64,000 nucleotides of DNA, taken from positions 15,157,543-15,221,542 of the forward strand of contig NC_088130.1 in NCBI RefSeq assembly GCF_036370855.1, in the 5' to 3' direction. Numbering within the stretch: position 1 is the stretch's first letter; each line of letters begins with the position of its first letter. Shown piece after piece: positions 11,090-25,180 of the stretch. The notes beneath the pieces were generated by a model. The model saw only the letters and a list, made by a program, of their open reading frames with translations. It was not told where the DNA came from and searched no databases. The stretch comes from Dromaius novaehollandiae. Taxonomy: Eukaryota > Chordata > Aves > Casuariiformes > Dromaiidae. Both the position numbers and the translations under genes were made by a program.

Positions 11090-11695
11090 ACCAACAACAG
11101 TACCGAGCATCTTGTTTTGCACCAGGAGGTGCTGGTTATGATCCCAGTAAGAAAGGCACTCAGACTCTGTAAAGTATTGCTTAAAATGCCATTTATTAGA
11201 GCTAACACTATAAGGCAAAAGAGGATAGTATAGATAATCTTATGTCCCTTCAGACACTGGGAATCCTGAGTTGTGCAGCATCAAACAGGACTCCAAAATG
11301 CAACGTTGTGCAGATCCCGTTCATTGAAAGGTTACCCCATTTTTGATCTTTTGAGCTCTTATAGGATTTTCTTAGAAGAAAACAATTATATTAATCATTT
11401 CTACTGTCAGATGAAAAGGATGTTCCCATGAGAAATTGTTGCTGCACTTTTAGATAAAGACAAGGACACACAGGTGGTGTAATCGCCAGTGCCAAGTGGG
11501 AGCTGCCTACAGGCTCCTTCATTAATCTTAGCCAGCTAAGTTTATCATGCGGCCAAGGGATATGTGCAGCACAACATAGGTCTGAAAGCCAAACTATACA
11601 TACAGCACAGCACAGGCCTGTGCCCACTCAGGTTAACTGTTATGTGGATCACTAACTCCTCAATGTACAATTGTCCTCCAGTTAGGATCACTACA
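11090..11695 (-). mobile_element. LTR-like repeat, copy 1
   Basis: Read on the - strand this begins TGTAGTGATCCTAACTGG (11695) and contains CTAATAAATGG, a polyadenylation signal, towards its end. It aligns over about 570 bp with 30143-30715 on the + strand. Landmarks shared in the same order are ctttgtctttatct, ctaagaaaatcctat, tgggatctg, gaagggacataagatt and gtgcctttctt. The size, TG start and AATAAA suggest a retroviral LTR, but no internal region was found. The downstream end is approximate. Confidence 0.6.
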
Positions 11696-14600
11696 CATCT
11701 AACATGTAGTTGAGGCTAGCATGTGAAGTTGGGGTAAACTCCATTTGTTTTGCACTTCTAAGGTTTGAATTTAGTCTCTGGTTTGGAAGGGAAGCTGCCT
11801 CTTTTGCTGTTTATGCAGTAAAGATCATATGAAGAAGCAACGCAGACATAGTTAGGTTCCAGAAATGGTATTTAACTAAATGTGTACAACAGGCAGGTCT
11901 GGCTGTATGTGTTCTGCTAAATTTTCTGCTTTCAGGCAGAGTTTGCGCATAGAACACTGCAAGTACCCTCTGAGGTCATATAATAATCAAAGATTTTACC
12001 TGTAGTCCTGTATGTTATAAGAGGATAAATGCAGTGATATATATTGCTGAAATAACTGAAACTGGCTGTTTTTATAAAAGCATCCAGTTTTCCTTGCTGT
12101 TCTTTTCAATCACCTGTGTAATAAAGGGTCCCATCAGCAAACTCTGAACATGCATGCATATTCTGATCTGATGGGGTATTGCTAAAAACAGCTGGAATTC
12201 AACAGAGGAGTTTGTGCCTCTGTTCTTCAGGATCTTTTGAATTTTGCTTTGATTAGCATGCGAAATTGCTCAGACTTACAGTCCTAATGACTCTTGTGAC
12301 AATATGAGGACTCTCACTATTTGTATTCCTTAAGGCCTTTAATGATTTTGGGAGGAGTCTGACTCATCAGTTTTGACCCTCTGGGCATGGATCTGACTTT
12401 TATTTCCACTTTGTCAGGCTGTCTCCTTGAGGCAAAGTATGAATGGAAGGAAGGAGGCCCCCTTAAAATTGTTCCTTTCTATATTTGATTTCAAAGTTTC
12501 TTGAGCAGCTCTAGGCTGGTTGGGTAGCAGAGAAAGGCAAATATGAATTCTGAGGTGGAGAGGTAGGTGAGCTGTGAGGTTAAATAGGACTTTGAAGAGA
12601 GGGTGGGTTTGAAAGGAAGGTATTTATATATCATCAGGCAAAGAGAAAAAGGAGAGCAGTGTAAAAAAGATATGTGGTTTGTGACCTTACAACTCCTCTT
12701 ATCACCTAGCTTCCATTCCTTTCCCCTGCTGCCCCTCACTGTCACAAACCCCTGCATGTTCCCTAGCCTCTTCCCAGGGTGCCTCCCAAATTACACATGG
12801 TCATTCACAGCTGACTGTGCTAGGAAGCTCTGAGAGCATGCTATAGATGCGTGGAAGCTATGAGGGGTCCAACACTGAGAGACTGTCTGGAGAATAACAT
12901 GATTCAATGCTTTTAGTGGATGGATAGCTATCAGTGCTGATCCAAACATCTTAAAATATCTGGGAAACTTCCCTGTGGGCATGGCTGTTGAGATTCATTT
13001 TGCTGGTCTCTCCACCTGTGGAGAGCATAAAAATCAAAGAGGTAAGTCGTTAAATACTCAGCACTCTGTCTCCACTGCATGTGCCATCAGTTTCCCTCAC
13101 TAACCACAGCCTCCCCCTTCCCTCAACACCCCTCTGCCCACACTTGCCTTCCCTCCCCTCAACCTGAAACAGCAGATACGCTGCACAGGCTCAAGTAAAA
13201 ACAGCACTTGGGTTTCAATTATTTAATTTATGTATAAAACCACTGTCAAAATTAGAACCTCACTGTCTAAACACTACAGAAAGTTGCATCTCACAGCCCT
13301 TCTCTTGATTACACACACCACAATAAGCCCACATATAGATGGAAAGCAGCCCTTTGGGAAGGTGTGTCAAAGCTGGACTAATTGCAGCATGGAAATTCTA
13401 AGCGGGCCTGATAATGAGGCTTTAGGTTAGAGGCTGGAACACAGTAGTAGTTAAGGGTCTGTGGAGAGCTGCAGAGAAAGATGATGAAGTAGAAGACATA
13501 GAAAATCTTAGTTCACTCCTGGAGAAAATGAGAATAAAATTTTCTTCATCATCACTTATGTCCCCTTAAAAGCAATGGAGGCATTTTTAGAGCCTTTGAA
13601 AACTTTATCACTAAACTGCTCAGGAATGTGTCCCAGAAGAAAGATGGCTGTAGGAAAAAAGAATCTGAGGGAGCACTGCCTGCTTCAAACTTTAGCTAAA
13701 GAATTCTGGCCTGGCAACCTTCTGTTTCTGGAGTGCCTCCTCTGATTTCAGTAACAGAAAAAGCTCTTTAAGGAATCATCTTAAACTTTTATCTGTGCAT
13801 CTACAAGAAGGCCAAACATTCCTCTTCAATTTTGACTCTCCTTGCTGATTTATTTTAACTGTGTTTGCTTCCTCTTGTGTTAATGTATTTTGGAGATGTT
13901 TACATTAGTGTTTTGTCTGAGACTGACTCTAGGATTGCAGAGCTAGCAGACTGTCTTCCAGTGGGATAGAGACCTCAGTTTAGTGCAAAACTTCTGATCG
14001 GTGCAGTCTCTTTTGCACTGCAGGCAGGAACAGTGCTTAGGAGGAAATCTGGGATCTTTTGAAATTTTGAATGCTTTTTGTGCTTTGTGCAAAAGCAGAT
14101 GATGTTATTTTCTGGAATATATTAGGCTTTTTTTCCTTTTACAGAGAAGATTTTTTTTTTTTTTTTGCATCCCCAGAACTGTATCAGAGAGAGATGGTGC
14201 CAGTTCTGAACTGAGACAGGGCAACAAGAAGCTAGCATATTGTTCCACAGTGTATTCTTATAACTGAAACTATGACACACACACACATACATATGTATGT
14301 ATGTATGAAGGGGGAAAATTCGGAGGTTTACTCAACAGTTTGATTCAACCAAAATTTAAAATGGGCTGTTTTTGATTGATTAATTTCTAGGATCATGGAG
14401 GAGGGAGAAGCAGCCATGGGAGGAGACAAAGATGTCCTTGGAACAAAGGCATTCAGAAGTCTTCACTGATCTGTGGAGCTTGCAGTTTGAAAACATTCTA
14501 GACAAATGCTTCTTTACATTATAGCATGGAATCACTGGATACTTTGTACTCTGAGCCCAATAGCTACTTCAGCTTTGAAATGCTACTCACTTGAATGATC

Positions 14601-15174
14601 CAGCAATATATGAAGGAAGGCAGTCAGTTTTTAGAAAGGACTTTGGTCTCAGGACAGCAAGATGTCTTTAACCTCCCTGCTGATGGGGGAAATGAAGAGT
14701 AATTGTGGAGGGATCTCCAATGGCTTAAGGTATGTAAGTGAAACACTTCTGAGAAGAGATGTCATAGAGGTTTCTTATTTGGAAAGGTAAAGATCATGGA
14801 TGAGCTGTTTGTGTGGGTTTTTTTCCTAATATACATTTGTTTCAGGGGACTGTCTCAGAATGTGGTTTTGAGTCCCTTAACACTATATGTTTTATAAATA
14901 GAATCATTTGTCAGTGAAACAAAATGAGCTGCAGAAGAAGAGCCATCCAAACCAGCCTTTTATTAGAAATGGACACATTTACTCTATTAAGGTCTCGTAG
15001 GTCTCTTTGTGATACTTGTGTAAATAAAAGGCTGGCCTGTAATGTAACATCTCTGGGGACTGTCCTGTCACTAATTAGTCATCTGTTACAGATGAACACT
15101 TGTTCATCTCCTGTTATACCTGAATTTGGTAGCAGTAACTTTAGGAAAAATGAAAACCCTGGACACAGGGTTCG
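11696..15174. other. No gene recognised; simple repeats
   Basis: No coding region is supported. There is a T tract at about 14152-14166 and a CA then TATG microsatellite at about 14275-14306. The sequence is otherwise unremarkable, intron-like DNA. Confidence 0.4.
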
Positions 15175-15650
15175 TCGCTTCATAGAAGGCAATGAGATTG
15201 TTCAGGTGTGATTTGCCTTTAGTAAATCCATGCTGGCTGTTCCTAATTATTTTTTTGTCCCTCCTGGAAACCATGTCCAAGCATATGAAGATTTGCTCTG
15301 TAATCTTCCCAGAGACTCGAGTGAGGCTGACTGGCCTGTAGTTCCCTGGAACCTTCTTCTTGCCCTTCTTGAACATGGGTGTGATGTCTGCCTTTTTCCA
15401 GTCATCAGGAATATCCCCTGATTGCCATGATCTTTCCAAGATTGAGAGGACCCTCACAATGGCAGCCACCCAGCTCCTTCAGCACTCTCAGATGCATCCG
15501 ATCTGGTCCCATAGATGTGCTCATGTCCAATTGACTTAAGTGGTCCCTAACTTGATCTTCATCTACCATGGGTAATGCTTCACTCTCACAAACTCTGCCA
15601 CTAGGCTCAGGTACCTGGGAGGACAGAGGGCAGACTTCACTCCCTCAGAC
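15175..15650 (-). mobile_element. CR1 LINE fragment, reverse transcriptase N-terminal region
   Basis: The - strand encodes a CR1-type reverse transcriptase piece with WQSGDIPDDWKKADITPMFK, GNYRPVSLT and QHGFTKGKSHLNNLIAFYE. These are the block before and at the start of the RT palm. The open piece 15469-15104 ends in unrelated sequence. Upstream bases to about 15650 continue the same element with frame breaks. Both ends are truncated, so this is an internal fragment. Confidence 0.85.
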
Positions 15651-17139
15651 TCTGCTAGTAGTATCTGTCCCTTTATCTCACAGCCTGGGCTGTAGGAGCT
15701 TCATAGCTTAAAATGTAAAGCCACTCTGATTACCTTGGAATTTCTTGCTTGATGTCAGCATCGTTTTATAAAAATCTCTCTAAACACAGTTTTGAGCTGT
15801 CTTTTTCACTGGTTAATAATGTGTTTCTGATGCACGTTTGAGGGTTTGTAAAACTGCTTATAGCTCCTAAATAAACAGCTGTTTTAAGAAAAAGGCTTGT
15901 TGACTACTTTCCTCTTCAGTTCCCAGCCTCCTATGAAAATAAAACAAAACAAAAATCCAGGATCTGACCAAAAAAAAAAAAAAATCCAGAGCAGTTGATC
16001 AGAAAACTGCACAAAGTGCTTCAGTATGAAGCTGTCAGCAGCTCAGCTTCTAAGCTGGCAGGTGTTGGCATATCTCTGTTAAAAATCAAAGATTTAGGTC
16101 AAGAAGCCTGAGCCTTCTAACCTTTCACTTACTGAAATCAAGGCATGCATGCCAGCTAAGAGTCTGGCCCAAAGTACAGCTTCTCTTCTTATGCATTAGC
16201 CATGTCTGTCTGTCAGTTAAGCCCTCTCTTGCTGGTTAACTCTCTTCTCCTCTCTTTCTAGGTAGAGGGAGTCTGATGGTTGTGAGAGAGTCAAATATAT
16301 ATGTGTATATGTAGTTGTGTTCACACATCAAAACCAAGGCTAAGAAAACAATGCAGATAGCATCCAGACTACTTGGTAGCACAGCTGGATCAGCTGTGAT
16401 TTTTTTTTTTCATTTTTTTGCTGAGCTTTGTTTTCTACTATAACGATTTTTTTAAAGGACAGTTGATTTTACTGCAGAGTTATGAAATAAAACTCCTCTG
16501 GGAAAAGACTGTCACTGAAAGATACCATCTGCATGTTTGCATGGGAGCCCTAAACAAAAGGCATAAACATCCATGTTTTTTTATGCAGCTATTTTCCTCC
16601 CTGCCAGGGAGAGGATTAATCTGGACCAGCTGACCCTTTAACATGTACTCCCTGGGCCAGTCTCCAAAGAGTTAAACTGAATGCTAGGGAGGGATCCTGT
16701 GTGACTTCACTGTGGGCTTTTGAAGCAGGTCTGCTGAAGGGAAGTTTTAGGGAACTAGGAAGAGCAGGGGGGGTATTGTGCTGGCTTCCAAGTTTTGATT
16801 CTGGCTCTGAGGTACCTGCACAGACGGTGTGGGAAAACGTCATGTCAGAGCTGGAGTGTAGTATGTGGACTGCTGTCAGGATACCCTGATTTACACTAGA
16901 GGTGGGTTTATTCCAGTCTGTGCACAAATCCAGTTGGCATAAACATTCACTGTCAAGAGAGCCTAGAGAGTACAGACCACCCCATGTAGAAAGGGCCTTA
17001 TTTTCATTTACTGTGCACAGAGGCATTAATATGGGAATGTGGTGACAGTCCATTTAAGATCTCTAACCACTGTCACAGTGGTGTAAGGGGCCTGAGGGTG
17101 AAAGGGAATCCTATAGTATTTTTAGCAAGACCAGTTTTT
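15651..17139. other. No gene recognised
   Basis: There are an A tract near 15970-15984, a T tract near 16401-16410 and a TA/TG-rich patch near 16295-16315. A 145-codon - strand frame at 16616-17053 has no recognisable domain. Confidence 0.4.
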
Positions 17140-18313
17140 CCACCGGGGAACCATATAACCCAATCAAGTCTTCTATTGCCTTAATGGTGTGAGCCTGGGT
17201 AGCTGTGGCACAAGAGTGGGTGTGCAATAGTCCAGAGCAGGCATCTACCGTAGTCAGGACATATCTGTGCTGCTGGCTCTCTGGTAAGGGTCCAATAGAA
17301 TCAGTTTGTCACCCTTCCCCAGGCTTTTGTCCTCTACGAATATAATGCTTTTTGGTCCACAACCGCTGTAGAGCTAAGCAGGTACAACAGGGACAACACT
17401 GCCTGGCCTGTTTTTTGTGCCGCTGTCAGCTGCCCCTCTGTGCACGCTGCTGGCAGGGCAGTGGGTGTTGCAGGTCCCCCCCTGCACTCTCCAGGCTGCT
17501 CGCCGCACTCCCCCACCCCCGGGGGCTGCATGAGCTGCTTCGGCTGAAGCTGCAGCCACCGCTTGAGCAGCTCTGCGCTGGGTTTACCGGCCACCTCCCG
17601 CCATGGCCTGCCCGCTCGCAGCAGGTCTTGGAACATAGTGCTGCGACTCACCCTTTCTTTCTGTTTCATGTTTACCCGCCTGTTTCCCGACTTCCCATCT
17701 CTGCTAACAGAGGACGCCTCCGCTAACTGAGATAGCAGCGCTGCGACTCCCCCCACTGTACCGGTCCCACCCCCGATCACAGGTAGCACCATCGCTTTAA
17801 GATGGGGAGGGTGGTTTGCAGCATCTTAGTTTGAAAGGTTTTGCTCATGGGGATCTGATCCGGTCCGGTAAACTCGGGGGAGTAAATTCCAGACAACATC
17901 CCTAATTGCTGCAGCTGGTTTATTCCTGCTGCGATAGTAGTCCACTCGGTGAGCCAGTCATCAATGGCTGCAGCAATCGGCCAGGTTAAACGCATTGTGC
18001 CCAGCACCCACTCCATTAGGGAGGGGAAAACATTTCAGTTCTGCTGCTGCAGGGTGCGGAGGGTGTTGCACAGCATGGGATCCTAGGGGAGAGCCCACAT
18101 TTTGTTGAGTTCCCCTCTAGTAAAATGAACCGTCTCTTCCCCATCATCCCACAGCCTCAACAGCCCCTCTAATAACCCTTCATGGGACTTCTGCCTATAG
18201 CACCCCTGCACATCCTGCAGCTCTGATGCTTTAAAATCGCGAGAAGTTGTGGTCCCTTGGCTGGATTGGGATCCTGACTCCTCGACAGATCTTCCGCATG
18301 TGTTCTCACTACA
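17140..18313 (-). pseudogene. Class III (ERV-L-like) copy 2: truncated LTR, gag and start of integrase
   Basis: Reads right to left. It starts with the first 39 bp of the family LTR (TGTAGTGAGAACACATGCGG..., 18313-18275) and jumps directly into gag, so the rest of the LTR and the leader are deleted. Gag shows FKASELQDVQGCYRQ, LLEGLLRLWDDG, LTEWTTIAAGINQL and SGIYSPEFTGP, then a linker with VAALLSQLAEASSVSRDGK and KPSAELLKRWLQLQP. It passes into integrase at the same point as copy 1 (VVDQKALYS in one frame), so both share the loss of protease, RT and RNase H. Homology ends in the integrase core at about 17140. Stops and frameshifts are present. Confidence 0.85.
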
Positions 18314-20898
18314 AGAACCCTCAAAACCCAGATGAGGAGATATTTTACAGTGTGCAACACTTTTCACTGCATTGATGTTTTATCAGAGTTTATAAAGAGC
18401 TACAACCATAGCTTCCACAAAGTCTCTGGCTTCCCTCTTCCTTTGTTTTCTCCTTAAACAGCATGTGTGGTTCCTCCCTAGGAATTGAAGTGTAATTGCT
18501 ATGCCAGAATTTAGGAATTGCCTGTGGTAAACATGGAAGTCCTTGACATAATCTACACATGAACATGATAAAGGCAGAGAAAATCTATATTTATCCCCAG
18601 TCAAGGAAAGTATTTAAATCTCTTCAGTGTAAATCCTTTGTTTAAACATCTCCAGGTTTAAATATCCTTAGTCATGGTTTTGGTCTCTTTGGCTTCAAGT
18701 GTTTCTAGGTACCTGTATTCTAGCTAGATGTGTCTCATGCTAAATCTATGGTATTCCTGAACTGTGAACTAGAACAGTCCCCATCTTATGTGGAAGAGCA
18801 AGCTGTTCACTCTTCGTACTCAGTTCAGTGCTTGTATCTCTGCATGTATTGTCAATAAACATGCCAATTCTTGCCAATTGTGGGGGTGAATTCTGCTGTA
18901 TCCAGACCCTTGCATGGTTTAATCTAGGCCAGCTAACATCAGAGTGTTGCTTTCTCACAAGCATTCTCAATCATTTTGCAAACTTGGTGGGGAAAACAAA
19001 CAGTTCAAACCCAAGAAAGGTGGCATTCCAGAAGAGGACAAACTCTCCACTGGCATAACTCCACTGCATCTAGTCAGCCACACCAGCAGAGAAATCTAAC
19101 CCTGGAATTCCAAAGCCCTGCTGATCATACAAAATATAAAGATGAAAAAATGAAGAAGGCAAGAAAGAAAGAAAATGTGATGGCTCATTTATGCTTTTAG
19201 TCTCAAACTTGCTTAAGAAGGAGCAGCATGGAACTGCTGTACCTCAAGCTTCCTCACCTCTCACTTTGTAATTTACCCCAGTCATACTGACTTGAAGTTT
19301 TTCTCCCTTTTGCCTGTCCAGCTTTTCTGGCTGGCATATCGGGGGAGGGGAGTACATAGGAGTAAGATTTGATCTGTTTGCAGGCCATTTTTATCCTCTT
19401 CCTAATGATTTTCTCATTTCAGGACACTACAGGCATGTAATTAGAATAGGTGTGTCATTTCCAGATGGAAATAATGATTTGCAAGTTCACGAGGCTCTCT
19501 TTACCAGTTCAGCTGGTAGCAAGGTTATTTCCATTTCTGACCTGAGCAAGTATTGGGATCAATATTGAGGCCTGTAGATTTCCCATAGACATGCTGAATT
19601 TCCACTGTCAGTAATCAAGTTCTCCATTGCAAAAGTGGAAATCCAGGATTACATTTGGCATAGAGTGCTTCGAATCGACTGTTGCTTGTTTTTCCTTCCT
19701 TCTTTCCCTGTCCCCCTCTCTCTTATTCCCTTTGGATGCATTTGTGATTTGGAAATGAGAGGGCAGGCTACCCTAGAGGAATGCACACTTGTCCTGGGTA
19801 CCACAGACCTAAATTCAAGCTTCATGGGATTTACCACTGTCAGTGATAGTAATGCTTTTCTGCTAGAGTTCTGGCACATCACAGGTGCTAGGCCCTGAAC
19901 AAACATTTCAAGAGAACATGATCCTGACCTGGGAGAACATCCTGTTCTGAGGGCTCGATCTTGCAAAGATTTAAGCCTATGATAGTCCCATTGACTTCAA
20001 GACATGTTCTCTCCCCTCTTCCCCCAACACCCCTCTTTTTCTTTCAGAGCACAGAAGGACATTGTGCCTGGTCATTATCCAGACAAGGCTATGAAGGTTT
20101 TTTCTTGTGCATCTCACTGCAGTGTCTGTGTCTCATAAATGATTCTTTGTCTTTATAACACCCCTGGGAGAGAAGGGAAGGTGGCATCATATGTTTGCAG
20201 AAAAGAGACAATATTTTTAGGTGTTACTAATTTTTGGAAACTGGCTAGAGGTATTTGGTGCCTGACTTTTCTTAGAGGTGATAAATGGCACCTGTGGTGC
20301 TGTCACCTTTGTTTGGATTTATGGGCAGATGTTACTTTGAGTCTTAAAAGGGGGGCACCTGGAAAATGAGGAATGTAAAACTGGTATCCACTTCTGCTTG
20401 TCCAGGGCATTCACAAGAAGATCGGCTTCTTAGACATCCTTGAAGCACTTACTACCCAATATGGAGCCTTGGCAGTGCAGCAGGCAGGATCCTGCAAATA
20501 GCTAACTAAGGCTCTGCAAAATCTAGTCCAGTTGAGCCATAAATGAGGCAGGGTGCTGGAAGGGGAGAAAACGAGGATGCAGTCGTGTTGGGCCACCACT
20601 GCAGTCTTTAAAGACAGATATTTTGACAAAGGCAGACTGTCAGATGTCTGGGTCAGCTCTCAGTATTGACCTAGACAAGGATGGATGTAGCTTTTTCTCC
20701 CCTTTCTGTCCCAAAACAAATGAGAAAGAGGGAGCTGATTTAGGCTGTGGTACTGGTATTAATAAGAAAAGGGAGATGGTGTAGTTTCCTGTCTAGTTTA
20801 CTTCATCCATGAGTGCTGCAAGATAGTTCTGTCAGTCATTAAAAGATGAAAGAAAGGCTGTTCTGAATTGGCAGCTATGAGATGATCTCACTTCATTT
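18314..20898. other. No gene recognised
   Basis: No exon, conserved domain or named repeat could be supported. Open frames here are short and lack splice context. Confidence 0.4.
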
Positions 20899-22020
20899 CA
20901 CAGAATCACAGAATGGTTGAGGTTGGAAGGGACCTCTGGAGATCATCTAGTCCAAGCCCCCTGCTCAAGCAGGGTCTCCTAGAACATGTTGCCCAGGATC
21001 CTGTCCAGTCAGCTTTTGAATATCTCCAAGGAAGGAGACTCCACAACCTCTCTGGGCAACCTGTTCCAGTGCTCTGTCACCCTCACAGGAAAAAAGTTTT
21101 TCCTCATGCTCAGATGGAACTGCCTGTGTTTCAGTTTGTGCCCATTGCCTCCCATCCTATCGCTGGGCACCCCTGAAAAGAGGCTGGCCCCATCCTCTAC
21201 ACCCTCCCTTCAGATACTTAAATGCATTGCTAAGATCCCCCCCTCAGTCTTCTCCTCTCCAGGCTGAACAGTCCCAGCTCTCTCAGCCTCTCCTCATAGG
21301 AGAGATGCTCCAGTCCCTTCATCATCTTAGTGGCCTTTTGCTGGACTCACCTCCAGTAGCGCCATGTCTCTCTTGTATTGGGGAGCCCAGAACTGGACAC
21401 AGTACTCCAGGTGTGGCCTCACCAGGGCTGAGTAGAGGGGGAGGATCACGTCCCTAGACCTGCTGGCAATGCTCTTCCTAATGCAGCCCAGGATACCATT
21501 GTCCTTCTTGGCCACAAGGGCACCTTGCTGGCTCAGGGTCAACTTGTCCACCAGGACTCCCAGGTCCTTCTCTGCAGAGCTGCTCTCCAGCAGGTCAGCC
21601 CCCAGCCTGTACTGGTGCCTGGGGTTATTCCTCCCTAGGTGCAGGACTCTGCACTTGCCTTTGTTGGACTACATGAGGTTCCCCTCTGCCCATCTCTCCA
21701 GCCTGTCGAGGTCCCTCTGAATGGCAGCACAGCCATTGGATGTGTCAGCCACTCCTCCCAGTTTTGTATCATCAGCAAACTTGCTGAAGGTGCACTCTGT
21801 CCCTTCATCCAGGTCACTGAGGAATAAGTTGAACAACACTGGACCCAGTACTGACCCCTGGGGGACACCGCTAGCTACAGGCCTCCACCTAGACTCTGCA
21901 CCACTGATCACGACCCTCCGAGCTCTGCCATTCAGCCAGTTCTCAATCCACCTCACTGTCTGCTCATCTATCCCGCACTTCCTGAGCTTGCCTGTGAGGA
22001 TGTTATAGGACACAGTGTCA
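20899..22020 (-). mobile_element. CR1 LINE, 5'-truncated copy with intact 3' end
   Basis: The right-hand part encodes the CR1 reverse transcriptase C-terminal half on the - strand (22013-21669): [25 protein letters not shown] and the catalytic [10 protein letters not shown]. The C-terminal part continues in other frames (21551-21327: [33 protein letters not shown]). The 3' untranslated end finishes with the CR1 terminal ATTCTGTG repeat (20901-20916 as cagaatcacagaatgg). The element stops abruptly at 22020 inside the RT domain, the usual 5' truncation of LINE insertion. It is less decayed than the other two CR1 copies, so it is probably the youngest here. Confidence 0.95.
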
Positions 22021-25020
22021 ATTTGCTTAATTGTGTGTATTTCCTAATGAACAGATTCTTGTTAAGGGAATGGACAGATTCAGTTTGGCTACGAGGCTTG
22101 GTCTGAACTGTTCTTAGAGACCTGGTCTTGGGTTTGAATATGATGTTGGTTGTGTCTCTGCAGATGGAGTTCACTGTTTCACATGTGCAATGATGCTGCT
22201 GAACACCAACCTGCATGGCCATATGAGTACACATCTTCATGTAGATTGCTCCTGCCAGTGCTGAGCTTGTAGGAAGGGGCACTTCTGACAGCTTAGTCCC
22301 TTTGCTGACCATGTGCTTCTAAAGCACCCTGAGCATCTCCATCACAGAAAGAAAGCAATGGAGAAGGTTGTGCTCCCTGGAAGGGCTGTAATACTGGACA
22401 GTGCTTTCCAGCATGCTCAGGAGCAATCACTTCTGGGACTGACTTTTGCCTTTGTGTTAGGATGTTCCTTGTCTTCAGGCCCCTCTGTTTTTGATCTGCA
22501 TCCTTCCCTGGTGATGGCAGTCGGCTCTGGCAGGGAGCAGTAGTTTGGATTGGCTTCTCCTTTCCAGCACATAAGAGCATCTGGGAAGGCAGAAGGAAGA
22601 TAGGTTTTGGAGCTGTGAAAGTCGGGAGGGGAAGATGGTATGTTCAGGCAGCCAGTTGTAGGGGGAAAACATGGAGTGACCAGTGTTTTGCTCAGCCTGT
22701 GTAATGTCCAGTCTGCTTAAAGCCATGAGAGTGGAGGAGGGGGTTGTGTGGGCATCCTATTTAGGAGCTCTGAATTCCCTCATTACACACATCTCCCTAT
22801 TAATTGTCCAGGGGAATTAAGTTTCTGATTTGAATCTTCTGAGTCACACTCAGATGGTAAATGGTGCCAGCAGCTCTGGGATGTATATTTCAGCACTCAT
22901 GGTGAAATACAACTGCTGTGAATTGCAACCCCTTGCTGATGGGTGGATTTCTCTATCCTGGAGGCAGGATGGAGACAGGACAGTCCAGGGAAGCACAGAG
23001 CATGGAATACATGGGAGTAGTGGCTTCCGCAAGCCAGTTTTGGGGCTTTTCTCTGGCTGAGACACTCCACAGTGCCACCAAGGGCATTTCTACAAAGGTA
23101 GGTACCTGCCAAAAGCAGCCTGGAGGAGCGCTCCTGTGAAACTTCAGTGCAGGCTGCATCATCAGCAGCAGACCCAGAATCATGACCATCTCCCAATAAT
23201 AGCAAGGTCAGACATGCACTGTAGAAAGCATGACCCTGAGGGAGTGAGGAGTCAGTGGGGCAACACAGACCTTAAGCACAAAGGGCAGTCACTCCTCATG
23301 GAGCACAGGAAATGGAGGCTTAACCCTTGGAGCTCTGTGGTGCCTGCTCGGTGCTGACTCTGTCAGGAGCAGCCCAGCTCTGCCCCCTTCAGCAAATGCT
23401 GGGAGGAATTCTGACCTGAGGAAATCTCAACCTGGAGATCCTCAATCATGATCACATCCTCATGTGCAACTCCAAGCAAGACTGAAGGAACAGTTCATGC
23501 CCTTGTGAAGGAGTATTTGTTGCCCTGTACACCCAGCCTACAGCCACAGGATGGCAGGAAAAGACCAGATTTCATTTGAGCTAGCCTGCTGGGGCTCAGC
23601 CTGAGCTCCATGGTTATGGTAAGAAGGGCACACAAACACTCCAGCACTGGCTCTCAGGCTGGGGGCCCAAGGCCTTAGTATGCGATCCTGCAGTTGCTTC
23701 ACACACCAGTTAATTACTGTAGTGCTTTCAGGTGATTAGGGGGCATTACAGGCTCTCAGAAAACACTCATGGTTGACAGTAGCTTGTGCCCTAAGATGTG
23801 GCAACCTCTGCTCTGGGTGGTGTGCTGTTCCCTTTGGTGGAAGGGATTCATGTGAGAGAGATACATGACATGGGACTTGTGACCACAGGGGGACTGGACT
23901 CTGTGACCCAGGGGGCCCTTCCAGTCTTCTGCTCCAATGTCATGGCTCTCACTTTCATCTTTCAGATTGCTTGTCTGCAACTTGGAGAGGCTGGTTATCA
24001 AGCATGCCAGAGGCTAACTCAAGCCAGGGGTTCTGGACAGAGCAGCAGGGAAGAAGTACCATCCTCCCAGCCTTTAGGAGTCTTTGGGTGGGGGCAGTCA
24101 CTTGGCTAGGTTTAAATGCAGCTCTGCGGAACATATTGGTTATAAAGCTGAGTTTTCTCAACTTTATAATCAAAGGATTTTGACACTCTCCTCCTATTAA
24201 TATTAATGGGAAGTGGGAGTCTGACCCCCTTGGGCAGCTCTTGAAGATCTCAGTCTATAAGTTTTATAAACAGGATGGGGAAGGGAGTTGCAAAGAATTT
24301 CTTTTCTAAAGGCCAGACTCAGGTTCTTTCCCATACTGAGGAGAGCTTCAGTCCCATGAGAGGGTGAATTGAAGTATGGGAATGTGCCCTGGAGTGAGTG
24401 TTAACATATCCCCTTTCTATTGAGCACACTGGAGAACTTGGGCTGCATGAGACTGTGACAGCCTTAAGTGTCTGCTCTTGTATCATGTTCCAAAGTGTGA
24501 TGAGTAATTCTGAACACCTGTTCTCCAGACTGCCAGGCCTCACAATCCATGGAGAGAGACTATTGTGCCTGATTCTGGCAGCATTACCCATCGCTCTCCT
24601 GAACATAGATGCTGTAGTGGGCCCTAATCTCTGTTTGCGGTACTGGAGTAAGAGATCTGTCTCTGGCTTTTTATTCCTGCCATTGAGTTGCAGCTGAAGC
24701 TAAGATGACTATGAGTGTCATAGGACTGTGTAGTCCCTGCAGTTTTATCCTATGGACAGTCATTACTGTGTTGTTGCATGTATGCAACTACAATTTTTAC
24801 CAGATTCCTGCATGTGTCTCTTTTTATCTTCCTAGGACTTCCTGTAATTTTGGTCTTCCTCTTGATGCTTTGCATTTTTCCATATAGATGGTAACTTGGG
24901 CATTTCTAACTTGGAATGCAGCCCCTTGGCATCTACCCTAATTGCCTGTTTTCTAACAAACATACAGTGCTCCAACCTGTCCTTAGCATAACTGCTAGAG
25001 CAAGAATCAAATGAATCATA
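22021..25020. other. No gene recognised
   Basis: Three kilobases of intron- or intergenic-like sequence. No domain, splice-supported exon or named repeat was recognised. Confidence 0.4.
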
Positions 25021-25180
25021 GGGCTTGTCTACACTGAACTGTAGCTGTTCCTGATGAACTTTTCCTAAGTGAAGACACTTTTATTCCACAGTAAGTTCAT
25101 CTGCATGTAGGGTTGTAGAACAGCTGCTGTGCCTTCAATTCACACCTTTCCTTACCTCACCTTTGAGTGTAGACAAACCC
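25021..25180. mobile_element. Short DNA transposon (MITE-like) with inverted ends
   Basis: This 160-bp element runs from GGGCTTGTCTACACT to the inverted counterpart AGTGTAGACAAACCC, which match at 14 of 15 positions. It has no ORF. The end sequence is of a type I associate with reptilian non-autonomous DNA transposons. A convincing target duplication was not found, so the superfamily is open. Confidence 0.6.

Noticed and set aside
17352..17726. 124-codon + strand ORF, with the similar - strand ORF at 27108-27479
   Set aside because: Antisense shadows of the class III gag/integrase junction in the two copies. They are similar to each other only because the underlying elements are.
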